From contig JABACO010000008.1 in the NCBI GenBank assembly GCA_013339895.1, forward strand, positions 4,490,372 to 4,554,371: 64,000 nucleotides of DNA, read 5' to 3'. Positions 1-11,129 of the stretch are shown here, piece by piece. A program made the position numbers and the translations under genes. Each line of letters begins with the position of its first letter. The first letter of the stretch is position 1. The DNA is from Ephydatia muelleri. Taxonomy: Eukaryota; Porifera; Demospongiae; Spongillida; Spongillidae. A model generated the notes under the pieces. It was given only the letters and a program-made list of their open reading frames with translations, made no database searches and was not told the DNA's origin.

Positions 1-224
1 TATTGGAAGTACATGTATACTGTACATTCATATACAGTATGTGGAATTACTGTTCCCAAAACAGTTTGTGTCAAGCACTGTAGTCAGCTGAATACATGTA
101 CAGTGTAGCTGTGACACATGTGCAGGTGTGCATGTCCATGTAAATGCAGTACATTTGGGCTGTATGCAGAGAGTTGGTATCTTGTACAGTAGCTGATCTT
201 TACTGGCTTGTACACTAGAATGTA

Positions 225-226
<2 letters not shown>

Positions 227-263
<37 letters not shown>
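227..263. repeat. (TG)n microsatellite
   Basis: Uninterrupted TG dinucleotides. The paralogous position near 32017-32092 also carries a longer, interrupted TG run, so the repeat predates the duplication and has changed length since. Confidence 0.97.
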
Positions 264-264
<1 letters not shown>

Positions 265-675
265 CACCACTTACTATGACGAGGAAGGTGAGGAGATACA
301 CATGACCTATACCTGTGCCAACCAGCTGTTGGGACAACAGACTGAGTTGTTGTTTCTCCATCTGGTACATGTACATGTTGTTTGGGTCCTTTCTTGGGAA
401 AGCAATGGCATTTGGCTGGCAATTGTGAAATCCACTCACTGATGACACGTACTCCTGCCCTTCTTATGGGTTATGGATCAGCACCAAACTAAGCAGTTGG
501 AATGAGAGCACAATCAGTGTCAATTATTCACAGGAAAAACAAGACATGTACAGCAAGTGTTAATTAATTTATACCCTTGACACACAGTAAGGGTATTTAG
601 ATCATTTCATCTACAGCTGTGCTAGTGATTCAATATTCACATACTTGTATCTATATTTATTATTGTTATTTACAG

Positions 676-1486
676 CTATTTTGTTGTTTGACTACAACCT
701 TCACGTTCAACTTTTTAATGGCGGGAAAAGAGAATCGGTGGTTGGTACTCGGGGACTCTGGCATTGTCAACTTCGGTCCAATTGACGTGGTGAGAGCCAT
801 GAGCAATCCGTTGTCTCCATCTACATGCATGATATTCTCTGCAGTGTGTGTGTGCTACACACAGTGTATAAAGTGTATTCAAATCACACTTTTGTGCACA
901 GAATAGCTGAGGTTTTGCTGGTCACTGTGGTGACAACAGTGGTGATGTACTCCAGTGGGATGACTGTGGCCTCCTGTCTTCCAATGAAGGACCTAAACAA
1001 TGTAACAGTAAGTTCAATATGCAACATACAGTAACAATTGTTAGGGTGGAGCCTAATTTATTTATTTATATATTTTGGGGACAGAGAGGGAGAAACTTAG
1101 AATGCAATCGTTCACACAGCGTTTCGTACATGGCACAAGTATAGCATGTGCTTATACAGTAAGGTGTACATGATTGGTACAGTACAATGCAAATGAAATG
1201 AATTTACTCAGTACTGTGAGTTCTTATTGTGAGTCGTATTATGTACACATACCATATTTACCTAAATGTACACATTAGATAAATTGTCAAATCCGACTTG
1301 GCACTCAGTGAATTTACAACAGTTCATTTTCCATTTTATTTGTGTTAGAACTCATCCTATGCCAATGAGACCAACCATTTATTCTGCCCTACAACGGGAA
1401 ACATCGTATCAGGACCCAGGTACCTCAATGACATCACAACATTGTTCCTCAAGAGGTGTCCGTTAAGCTTCTGTTTCATTTGAGGC
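676..1486 (+). pseudogene. CLC-6-like chloride transporter, middle-exon fragment
   Basis: Three exons are visible. Exon 676-789 follows an AG and encodes a stretch with TTFTFNFLMAGKENRWLVLG and then IVNFG, matching the ATFTLNFF...LLNFGEF stretch of CLC-6 as I recall it. Exon 902-1007 encodes EVLLVTVVTTVVMYSSG, like the LLVSLVTTVVVF helix. Exon 1349-1486 encodes NHLFCPTTG...YLNDITTLF, like FFCPNDTYNDMATLFFNPQE. CLC-6 is a late-endosomal Cl-/H+ exchanger. The GVGGGLLGALFN exon present in the second copy (near 32.84 kb) is missing here, and the last exon is out of frame after TTLF because the bases encoding VNSQ are partly lost. It is cut off from any promoter and pore exons, so I call it a pseudogene fragment. 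Confidence 0.8.
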
Positions 1487-1489
1487 GTA

Positions 1490-3397
1490 AGAGTTTCAAC
1501 GTGTCGACATTGAAATGCATGCACTGTGCATGTACACTGTATACATGAGAAGAGTGTTCCTTCGTTTGATTCATTGTAATGAGTAATTACTGTACATGTA
1601 TCGTACCGTGCACACTGGATTAGCCACATCAAGGGTATTTCCTCCACCATGCAGTACATGCATGTGTCTAGATATAGCATGTGTTTATATACACTGTATA
1701 TGGCACAGGAGTACATTGGGGAATGAGGGTTACTGATGACAGTAGATAAATAGAAAGACCATTAACCCAACCCATCGACTAATTGTGCAGCGTGTTACGT
1801 CAATTGCATCAGTACTTGCAGATTGCTTATCTACAAAGTGTAGATAGTGAAGAATAATTCACCACAAGTAGTTATATTAGTGGGGCTGGTCATTAACAGT
1901 TCAGTAGGGAGAACTCATGATTACATGAATGCAAATAATGCTTTAATGATTGATTATTATTTTAATTAATTCATGTATGCAATGCCTCTTTTTGTCAAGT
2001 GTCAGAAAATGTCATATTTGACAATTAATAACTCAGCAGTGTAAATATTTTAATTAACTAATTCTATGTTACAGTTTAGCCACATAACTAAAAATTTCAT
2101 TAATTGCCATGATAATTATAACTTCGTTATGGTGTTCACGTAATCTTGAATAAATGGTTTGAAACTTCTAACAAATTAGCTAACTGCATGATATTTAATA
2201 AACTATGAGCTGAATTATTGAGGAGACATGCAGTAAATTTCATTTATAAATTTTAGTGTTTGTAGATTAACAATTACAATTTCATACACGAAATTAAAAG
2301 GCGTCAATAAACTGAAGACCTAGCTAATATGGCCCTTGCATTGGCTCTGATTAGCCTTCTAATTATTTATTTATTTATTTAAATTAATTAGTAATTAGTG
2401 ATTCTATTAATGAGAAATATAAATTAATAGTACAGAAAATATAGTTATTCTACTAATTTTATTTAATACACAAAATTCTCGGGCTACTGCAGTCTATTAA
2501 TAGCTAGGTCAATATATATATATTTTTTGTGTCATAATTATTTCTGAGGTTATTATTACATAGTATAATAATATCATGTGCAGTGTGCAGTGTAATTGCT
2601 GATTAAAATTGATCACCTCGAATTAAGGTTAAGTGAATGCTATCTTGCTTTCTTTCCTACACTACACGCCATGATGTTAGCTCAATATACATTCAATCCA
2701 CTATGTGGGCCTAGAGCCTCACTTTGACCACATGCATCCACCAATCATGAGCCCTGCCCCTCCAAAAGGACACGTATGGAATGCATGGAGCCATGTACAA
2801 ACATAGCATTATACATTATGTGATAATGATTACATCATTTGGGTCTACTACTGTGCAATGTACGTACTACTACAACTTACAGGAACTTATTTTTGACCGT
2901 TACTGTATTTTGACCCTTGCATGCAGTTGCATTAGTCTCCATTATTTGTTTACACTGGGTGAAGAGTAGGATTTACTATGAATTTACTATATAGTGTTGG
3001 TGTGTAGATAGATATGGTAGCTACAGTGTACGTGACATTTCACATATAAATATGAAGCTCACATTTACAGTATGTATTTGATAGTTGGTATTCCCAACTC
3101 TCCTACTTGTGTTTACCATCGATTGTTGCCTGATTTCACATTGAACAGAGGTGTCCTTAGCTGCTAACTAACCTACGAGACTTTCCATTTGCTACTATTG
3201 CTCTTGTACATACGTACATTTTTAAGCAGTACCATATCACACTCGTGAGTTAATCAGAATCAAGGAATATGTCAATATACTACGCATTAAACATAACCCT
3301 GCATTATGTCTACACAACAGTACATAGATGTATTGTGCTTGTATCCATTTTTAGTATTGAGTTACGATAGGCAAGTTTGACAGCAAAATGTTGATAA
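1490..3397. other. Non-coding flank
   Basis: No supportable gene. Up to about 2590 this is the AT-rich intron and 3' part of the CLC duplication. From about 2600 it is the downstream flank of the kinase gene; GCTATCTTGCTTTCTTTCC and following sequence recur at about 60060, with a diverged version near 19290. Confidence 0.7.
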
Positions 3398-6300
3398 TTA
3401 TACAGGTTGATAGCTCTTCTGAAGCTCAATGTACATGTTCTCCCCAGATTCCAATGGAGCTCCCAGTACTGCAGCCTGTGGATGTGTGGAAGCAGCCTCC
3501 TCAGGAACATGAAGGACAAAGGCTTGGTCTTGGGAGAGGGACATGTGTATGTCTCTGAATGATGGACGAGCATGATCATCAGGACACCTGATGAAAGGGA
3601 TTGAAAATCATTCACAAGAAACAAGTACATGATTGTGTACACAGCATTGGAATACATGTACATGTATATGGGATCGTTTCCGCAAAAGATCTAACAATAC
3701 GTCATTAAATTTTCAGCACACACAATAGAAATGTAACGCTTGCGTTCAAATGTATATGGCTAATAAAAATTGTAGAGCAACTCCATGACAGATATTCCGA
3801 TTCTCAGTGCGTAAGAAGTGATGTGTAGTGAAGATTTCAGAATATAATATATATTAAAAATCTTGAAAAAATATGCATTAGGTCCCTTTTCATGGAAATG
3901 ATCCCATATATTGAAATGTAACATTTAAGGGACTTGCCAGCAGTGGATCATGGTCTCATAGATCAGAAGAGGACATCCAGGAGGTGGTGGCAGCCTGTAC
4001 CCTGCATTAATTTTCTCAACAACCTACAGTATATTGCAATTCCACATAACAAACATTTACATGACGCTAACTACAGTGTACCTCAGCATTGCTTATTGTT
4101 TCAAATGGCTTGAATCCAAGGCTCCATATTTCATACAACACACATCCAAAGCTCCACACATCACTGGCAGTGGAGTATTTTTTGTAACAGACAGCTTCTG
4201 GTGCTGTCCACTTTACAGGGACCATTCCTCCATGAGAGAAGTAGTAGTGTTCTTCATCCAAGTTACGAGACAGACCAAAATCTGCAATCTGCAAGTACAA
4301 TGCATCAGAATCAAGCTAACAGCTATCATGCAACACTCTGCACAAACCTTACACATGCAGGCCTTTGTGACAAGCACGTTCCTTGCAGCAAGGTCACGAT
4401 GAACAAATGATTTGCTTGAGAGGTACTGCATGCCGAGGGCTACTTGTTGGGAGTAGGTGAGCAGACTTTGCCGAACGTGTGACAGGATCATTTGGCCAGG
4501 GCTGATGTACATGTATGATCAAATACCTCATAACCACATGTGGTACCATTCTGTGATCACTTACTCTGGTCTCATTGTCATAAGATGTGTTCGCAGGTCT
4601 TTGTTGTGAGCCAGTTCGATCACCAGCATTAACTGAATGTATTACAGGACAAGGCCATGGAAGCTATGCACATGCAGTGTACACACACATCACATACTGG
4701 TCCTCCTTCACTAACAATTCCATAGAGTAGGATCACATTGGGATGTTTGAACTGGGCCATTATGGCTGCTTCCTGTAAAAACGTGACCTTATCTTCATCA
4801 TGGTGGGATTTAGTGGGGTCCAGGACTTTGATAGCAACTTCACATTCACCCTTTGGTGACTTCCACTTTCCTTTGTGGACTCCTCCAAACTGTCCATGTC
4901 CCAATGCTGATTTTGTTCTGAAAGAATGATCCAGCAGTATGCATATTAGTTACCATGTGATACATTCTTTTGTTTCTAAATGCATGTACTTCCACCTCCT
5001 ATGCATGGATCAGGCTTATAATGGGACATACATGCATTTGACTGATGTGCACCAAAAGGGAATCTACATGTATAGCAAATAATTCATCTAGAGGACGTAA
5101 AAGCATATGGGTATAGAGTCCATTATAGACACATTAATTCTCATTACTAAATTAACTATTTTATTTTTGGGAATCAAAGATACATGTACAGTGTACATGT
5201 ATAATTACTATCTCAGGTTAAACATAATTGTACACACAAAAGTAAAAAGATGTGATTGCATTTAAACATTGATGATCTGAAGTGTTAAACAAGCTATTGA
5301 GCAGGTAGAGCTGCTCCGTCATCAAAATTCCTAGGCCACTTAGCCATTTGACTCTTGACCTTCATAGAGACAGGCTAAGAGATCTCATGCCAGTCTGGTT
5401 ATAACAAAGCTAACGATCTCTGAGTAGTGTTTCTCCCATTTAGTGGCTAGATTGCATGGTGCAATCCACTTGATGAAATGTTGTGCTTCTCTATGTAGGC
5501 TCCATCCTGACACAAGGAAAGGGCTAAAATACCCACATCGGTCTTGTACAATACTGCTTTCTGATCAAGTAACTCACTTTATAGAAAATGTGCATTACTA
5601 TCACACTAACTTCCGGATGTTTCACTGTTCAATGCATGCAGCAGTATCAAACACAGCTCTACTGGGACCTGTGTACATGTATTGACTTCACTAGTCTGCT
5701 CTACAGCTACCACAATAGTCCATTTTGAAGTGCTATTGATAAATGATGTTAGACACCTTTGGAATTACATTGTATATGGTTGAAGAGTCACCAGGGGTGA
5801 TACTCTCTTTCTGCACATCACAATGCAACAATGAATCAGCAAAATACACCTTGTCATTTCTCATAAGGTATTACAATTATAGAGAGCAAAGCAGGAGAGA
5901 TATTACATTGTATGTCATTGATACATGTATTTCCCCTCAATAATATAATATATCCCTTGCATTATGCTTCCAGCTTAGTATTTTATATGTGTGAACTTTT
6001 GAAATACATGTGCATCAAAGTTCTTCTGTTGATATAATCTGCCAGGGTTAACGGAATGATACACTGTGTACTACTGTAGTTACAGATGTACATCAATCAT
6101 TACCAATCATTACATCTACATGTACATGCACTAATGAGCTCACTCAATCTCATGTCTTGGAATCCTTAAGGTCTTGTGTTGCTCTAATACGCCATACAAT
6201 TCCTCCTCTTCTGTTGGTGGTAGGCAGTAAGGGTCCTCATCGTCATTTCCATATATGTTCTCAGCAGGCATCTACACGTGGAAGTAATTATTGTTATTCA

Positions 6301-7769
6301 GTATGTTCACTGCAAGAAGCTTAGCATGTAAGGTATCCATTTCTAAGGTCAGATCACCTTATGGTGTGTACATGCCTATCTGGCTATAAGAAGCATTTAA
6401 TGACATTTTGCATTGAGAATGAATCTCTAAAAAGTGAGGAATGTGCACACACATCTTCATGCATGCTATGGGTAACGACTATGTTACATGTAAGTGGCTG
6501 TTGTGAAAAAAAACAACAACTTATAATACCATTTCATTACCAAAGTCACCACTATGCATGGTGCTAACTTTGTATGGAACTTCATATGACAATCCCTATA
6601 CAAATCATCAAATTATAAACATATGAGCACATGTGACATACAGAATTCTTTCCTTCTGTTTTCTCATTGTCCTTCACTGGTTCGTACACTGCCTTTGCAA
6701 CATCATACGCATTTAATTCAGCTCCATTATCATCATACACAGCATTTTCTGCAATATAATATATATTATGATATCAGTAGTGTCAGACCTAAAAAGTGGG
6801 CATTAGTGGTCTTGCAGGGATCATTTTATAATTTCTATATTTGGAAAAAAAATTAAGTGTATGATATAATAACTGTGCCCAATGCCATTGTAATTGCACC
6901 ATACATTTTGCAAATAAGTTCAAAAAGAATGTACAAACATGTAGTTTATACACATGAATGTGGCGAGAGGTTACCTATTGGTGTGCAATTCTTCATGTCT
7001 GTAGCAAGTTGGAAACCTGAGAAACAGCTGCAGTTGTAGCCCACATCAGTGTCCACACACGTCTGGTTGCATCCTCCATTGTTCACTGCACACTCATTGA
7101 TATCTAAAACAAAACCTTTGCACATCAGGATGACACACCTAGTGACACATGGAGGGTTATGGACATTGAGGTAAATTTTGATTGCTGAATAGTGGATGGT
7201 AGTGCCTGTGACCCACAGGTTATTGGAGAGGAGCCAGTGTACAATTGAGCTCTTAGTGAGCCACTTGCAGTGGCTACAATACCAACACGTCCACTACCTG
7301 ATGGCTGCACACACGCTGCAATTACATCTCCTTGTTGCACCACAAACTGTTGGGACTGTGGTATTGAGAAATGGCTGCAACTATAGCCAGACATGATTGG
7401 AGATACTGAGTAGCTTGAACTGGATCCTGACACTAAGGAGTAATGGGTGCCACTTGGCCTATACACAGTAAGGTAAGCTGCATTTGAATTGCCTGAGCTG
7501 TAGTAACACATGTTCCATCTAGTGGCCTTCCCGGGACACTGTGAGGGGTTTGCAGTATTCAAAATAAAACCAGTTGTTGTTGAGGATGTGAGCTGATTGA
7601 GGTCATTTCCAAATGAGCAGGATGAGATTTCTTGCACTTATGGAATAGGTTGCATTGGGGTTACAAAAAAAGTGCAAATTCATGTCAGGTAAGCACATTT
7701 GGTTTATGCTGATTCCTTACCTCTGATCACACAAAGGACAAGTAGCGATGTGTACCAATGAAGACACAT
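3398..7769 (-). CDS. Receptor tyrosine kinase-like protein, copy A (no TM exon)
   Basis: Tyrosine kinase with an extracellular-type N terminus. Exons on the minus strand: 7769-7721, 7636-7139, 7103-6975, 6748-6642, 6595-6530, 6271-6144, 4917-4698, 4632-4565, 4501-4348, 4288-4082, 4023-3938 and 3587-3398. All phases agree and the sum is 1902 nt, giving 633 residues and a stop. Order: signal peptide [16 protein letters not shown]; an unrecognised domain with six visible Cys (about 17-182); a calcium-binding-type EGF repeat starting DINEC (183-225); a tyrosine-rich linker (226-325); kinase domain with GHGQFG (332-337), VAIK Lys about 356, HRDLAARN with catalytic Asp about 458, DFG Asp about 476, activation-loop YY 488-489 and [13 protein letters not shown] is the receptor-type form. 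The transmembrane exon found in copies B and D is absent, so the product would be secreted or cytosolic rather than membrane-spanning. The 11th exon ends at a GC donor. Expression is unknown. Confidence 0.85.
6975..7103 (-). other. EGF-like exon of RTK copy A
   Basis: A 129-nt phase 1-1 exon encoding one EGF repeat that opens DINEC and contains [18 protein letters not shown]. The D-I-N-E-C opening and the spacing fit the calcium-binding EGF class. The same 129-nt exon occurs in copy B (27417-27289) and in copy D (55579-55707, plus strand). Confidence 0.9.
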
Positions 7770-9371
7770 TCTGTGATACAATAAATATAATTACTTTAGG
7801 CTTAGCTACCTGCAATATAACTACACGTAACTAAACACATATACACCTGTAGTACCAATGTCATGTTATGAAACAGGTCATTTGGTTACATAACTGGTTC
7901 AGATGTTGTGCAGATGTGAGTTAAAAGGAACCATTAGATGTGTTTAGGGAAAGTGGTTCACAGCCAATGAATGTTGTGGAAGGTTTTTTCCCCCATCAAA
8001 GGGAACCAGTTACTAAGTCGCTTTGGTATATAGAATTTCAAGAAGAAGTTCAGAGGAGGAGGTACACATGGTGAGTGACTAACTGCTAAACCAAGACTTT
8101 TCCATGCACATGTATAGCACTGTATGCAGAAATATCATATCATCAAGTTGCATTTGTTGAGATGGCCTGGGATAGCCTGAAGCTGATCTCCATACATGTA
8201 ATTCAGATCATTTGCATGCTGCCAAGAAGACAATGCAGGAGCAGAGCACATGCTTTGTGGTGTGTATGTGCATGCCCATCAGTTTCAAAGTACGTGTAAG
8301 CAATAATTTCAATTTGTTAGGTACAAAGTTTATATACTCGGATCCAGCATAATGTGCACTTCAGCAGTACATAACCTCTGTACAGTGTTGCCATGAAGAA
8401 ACCACAAGCTACCATGCCTCAAGATAAGACCAAATCAGTTTTGGACAGCTGGAATGTACAGTACATTGGTACCTGGGAACATAACAGAATGGCCACTTAC
8501 ATAACCAGGTGTGCAAAATATGACATATTGGGTCATCTGATAGTACATGTAACTGTATAACATGATGATCCGTACATAAATGCTATCCCATGATGTACTG
8601 GGCAATGTACACATTCACATTGAACATACACACAGTACAGTGTATGCGCAGCTTGATATTTGTCTAATACATGTACATGTAGGTACCATGCAAATGAAGC
8701 TATAATCATATCCCGTACATGTTGCACACAAGTAGGTAACAAACTGCATGGAAACATAACTGGATGGTCACTTACATAATCAGGTGGGCAAAATATGACA
8801 TAATTGGTTGTCTGATATAAAACCTGCTGATCAGTAACTGCTTTCCCATTATGTACCGGGCATGTTACATAAATCTACACAGTACAGTGTACATAGAGCT
8901 TGATATTTGACTAAATCATGTACCATAGAAATACAGTCTACATATCTCATTCATATTGGAGTCCCACCTTCCTATTGGAATATCCACAAGCAGGTATCAC
9001 ACTGTAGTTGTTATTTCATTTGTGACTCCACATATAAAGTATTGGTATAATGTCTGTACAGTACTTGTCTTACTGTAGCTCTGCAATTTTCATCACACTA
9101 GACGAAATGTTACCACTGGATGTGGAAAATATACTTGAACGTATGGCAAATTAAATTCCAAATCCATCTCCACTATGAAAGTGACACTAACTGAGATACA
9201 TTTAATAGATGTAAAATATGCTTTCGTTACAACAGAACAGATACATCAGCTCATAATTTGATTGAATGTTTATAGTTTCGCTTGCTCTCAAAATGAAAAT
9301 ATATCAAACTCTCTGCAGAGTCTAGTATAAGGTAATATACTGTATACATGTATGTAAATAACAGTATATAG
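7770..9371. other. Upstream flank of RTK copy A
   Basis: No gene seen. It presumably holds the promoter of copy A. About 7870-8110 recurs inverted at 54490-54730, upstream of copy D; the shared stretch includes TTCAGAGGAGGAGGTACACA, so copies A and D share an ancestral 5' flank. Confidence 0.6.
8476..8930. repeat. Imperfect tandem duplication, about 270-bp period
   Basis: About 8476-8745 and 8750-8930 are diverged direct copies. Both run from GGAAACATAAC or GGGAACATAAC, through CACTTACATAA and GCAAAATATGACATA, to CACAGTACAGTGTA and GCTTGATATTTG. No coding potential is seen. Confidence 0.75.
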
Positions 9372-9454
9372 TTCACAACGTGCCCTTCCACATATGTGTG
9401 TGTGCCGTGATCGCTATTAACAATTTGACATACATGGACGCGCGCGCTCGCACA

Positions 9455-9496
<42 letters not shown>

Positions 9497-9653
9497 CACA
9501 CGCACACACACACGCACACACACACGCACACACACACGCACACACACACGCACACACACACGCACACACACACACGCACACACACACGCACACAGGAGGA
9601 GGGAGCGAGCACATTATTTGGGAGGGAGGGTTTGTGGAAGGGCACGTTGTGAA
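9372..9653. mobile_element. MITE-like element with 21-bp inverted ends around a CA array
   Basis: A perfect 21-bp inverted repeat (9372-9392 and 9633-9653; core CACAACGTGCCCTTCCACA) brackets a CA-rich array at about 9450-9595, whose units are built from CACACACACG. No convincing target duplication is seen outside the ends. A small non-autonomous transposon that acquired or seeded the array is one explanation; a chance hairpin of this length is unlikely. Confidence 0.55.
9450..9595. repeat. (CA)n / CACACACACACACG minisatellite
   Basis: CA dinucleotides broken at regular intervals by CG, giving a period of about 14 bp. Apparent long open frames across it are low-complexity artefacts. Confidence 0.95.
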
Positions 9654-10542
9654 GACTGCAGTAACTTAACTTTCTAACCAATCTGCTTACCTAGTCAATT
9701 AGGTCCGAGATTACGCCTACCTTTTTGAAGTTACCACTTGGCAATAAATGCCACTAATTATATATGCAATGATGTAACGACAGGCACGCTTCCGTTATAG
9801 AATGCCCAAGTACAGCTGATGTTTGGACCTTGTAATAGAGTAGCTAATCACATACAATATTATCTTCTGTTAGTATGCCACGTGCAGGATTTACAACTGC
9901 ATGGACCTACTTCTTAGCTACACACAGGAAACATTTTCGTGTTCCAGACATCGGGAAATACCCCCGGAATTGCTTAATTCCGCCTCATATTCCCAACATT
10001 GGGTTTGTGGAACAAAAAAACAACCTTGGGTTTTTGCGGCGGAATTTTACGATTCCATGCTGGTAAAACGTGTTTCCACTGGTGGAAATCAAACATCTTC
10101 TATACATTCCTGCGGTAAATTCCCAAGAAGAAATTATGCTTTCCATATATTGAACCAAGAATAAACCCATAATCGGAGGCCTAAATTCTGCACATGTACA
10201 GTTTATGATCAGAGATAATGCATGTACTGATGTTACGAGTACACGTAACAAGCTGCGACGTGCGACGTGGGACGTGGGAACGAGCGATTAAATAACCACG
10301 CCCCGGATCGCTGTGAACGTACTATGGCTGTTGCAGCGGCGTCAGATTTGAACTCGGTCGAGTCCAGCTACTCAGTGGTAGGATATCCGTATCTTAGCGT
10401 CATCGCACGGCGTGTCTACCTTGTGTCCAGTTCCCGTGAAATGTTGCACATACATGTACAATGTAACGCATCAATGGCATCCAAACATGCATACCCTCTC
10501 AAATACCGGTCCCATGCACCTAGGAGTGGACACAGGCATAGA

Positions 10543-10722
10543 AGTGTGTGTGTGTGTATCTGTGTGTGTGTGTATCTGTGTGTGTGTATTTGTGGTGTGG
10601 TGTGTTTGTGTGCGCGTGCGTGTGTGTGTGTGTGGTGTGTGTGGTGTGTTGTGTGTGGTGTGTAGTGTGGTGTGTAGTGTGGTGTGTAGTGTGTGTGTGT
10701 ATGTGTGGTGTGTAGTGTGTGT

Positions 10723-10752
<30 letters not shown>
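10543..10752. repeat. TG-rich array with TGTGGTGTGTAG variants
   Basis: TG repeats mixed with TGGTGTGTAGTG units, in the first intron of the CLC 5' fragment. Open frames on both strands here are repeat artefacts. Confidence 0.95.
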
Positions 10753-10753
<1 letters not shown>

Positions 10754-11010
10754 GGCTGGATTGATGGAACGTTTCCCTCTGCATTTGAGAGGACAGTGAA
10801 CAACGTTATTGGTTGGATTGGCAGGGGTGTGGTACTACACTTGAGGTGTTGATAAGCGTGATGGATGCAAGTGTTCCCATGTGCAGGGAACCAGTGGTGT
10901 ACACAGCTGGGAGCAATCAGTGGATCCTTATGACCCAACTGGTCATGGCTCCAGACCTGTCAGGAGCAAGAAGGACTTAAAGCCACATGAGTATGATGTA
11001 AGTCACAGTG

Positions 11011-11011
<1 letters not shown>

Positions 11012-11046
<35 letters not shown>

Positions 11047-11129
11047 ATGTGTGTGTGTGTGTGCATGTGTGTGTGTGTCTGTGCATGTGTGTGTGTGTGT
11101 GTGTGTGCATGTGTGTGTGTGTGTGTGTT
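11012..11129. repeat. (TG)n with TGCATG interruptions
   Basis: TG dinucleotides with spaced GTGCATGTG interruptions just inside the second CLC intron. The paralogous position near 30178-30245 holds a shorter array. Confidence 0.95.

Larger units (their letters stand above)
1..2590 (+). repeat. Segmental duplication (CLC middle part), copy 1
   Basis: This block is closely similar, in the same orientation, to about 31790-34600. Shared landmarks are the opening TATTGGAAGTACATGTA, a (TG)n run, three CLC-type exons and an AT-rich tail near 2100-2580. Similarity ends near 2590-2600, where the sequence becomes the downstream flank of the tyrosine kinase gene, which resembles 59990-60700. The junction marks a duplication breakpoint between the two ancestral genes. 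Apart from the CLC exons, 1490-2590 holds only AT-rich non-coding DNA. Confidence 0.85.

Noticed and set aside
227-442. YDEEGEEIHMTYTCANQLLGQQ as a possible CLC exon
   Set aside because: Present in both duplicates, but no alignment to a CLC helix or loop is convincing, and no clean splice sites bound it.
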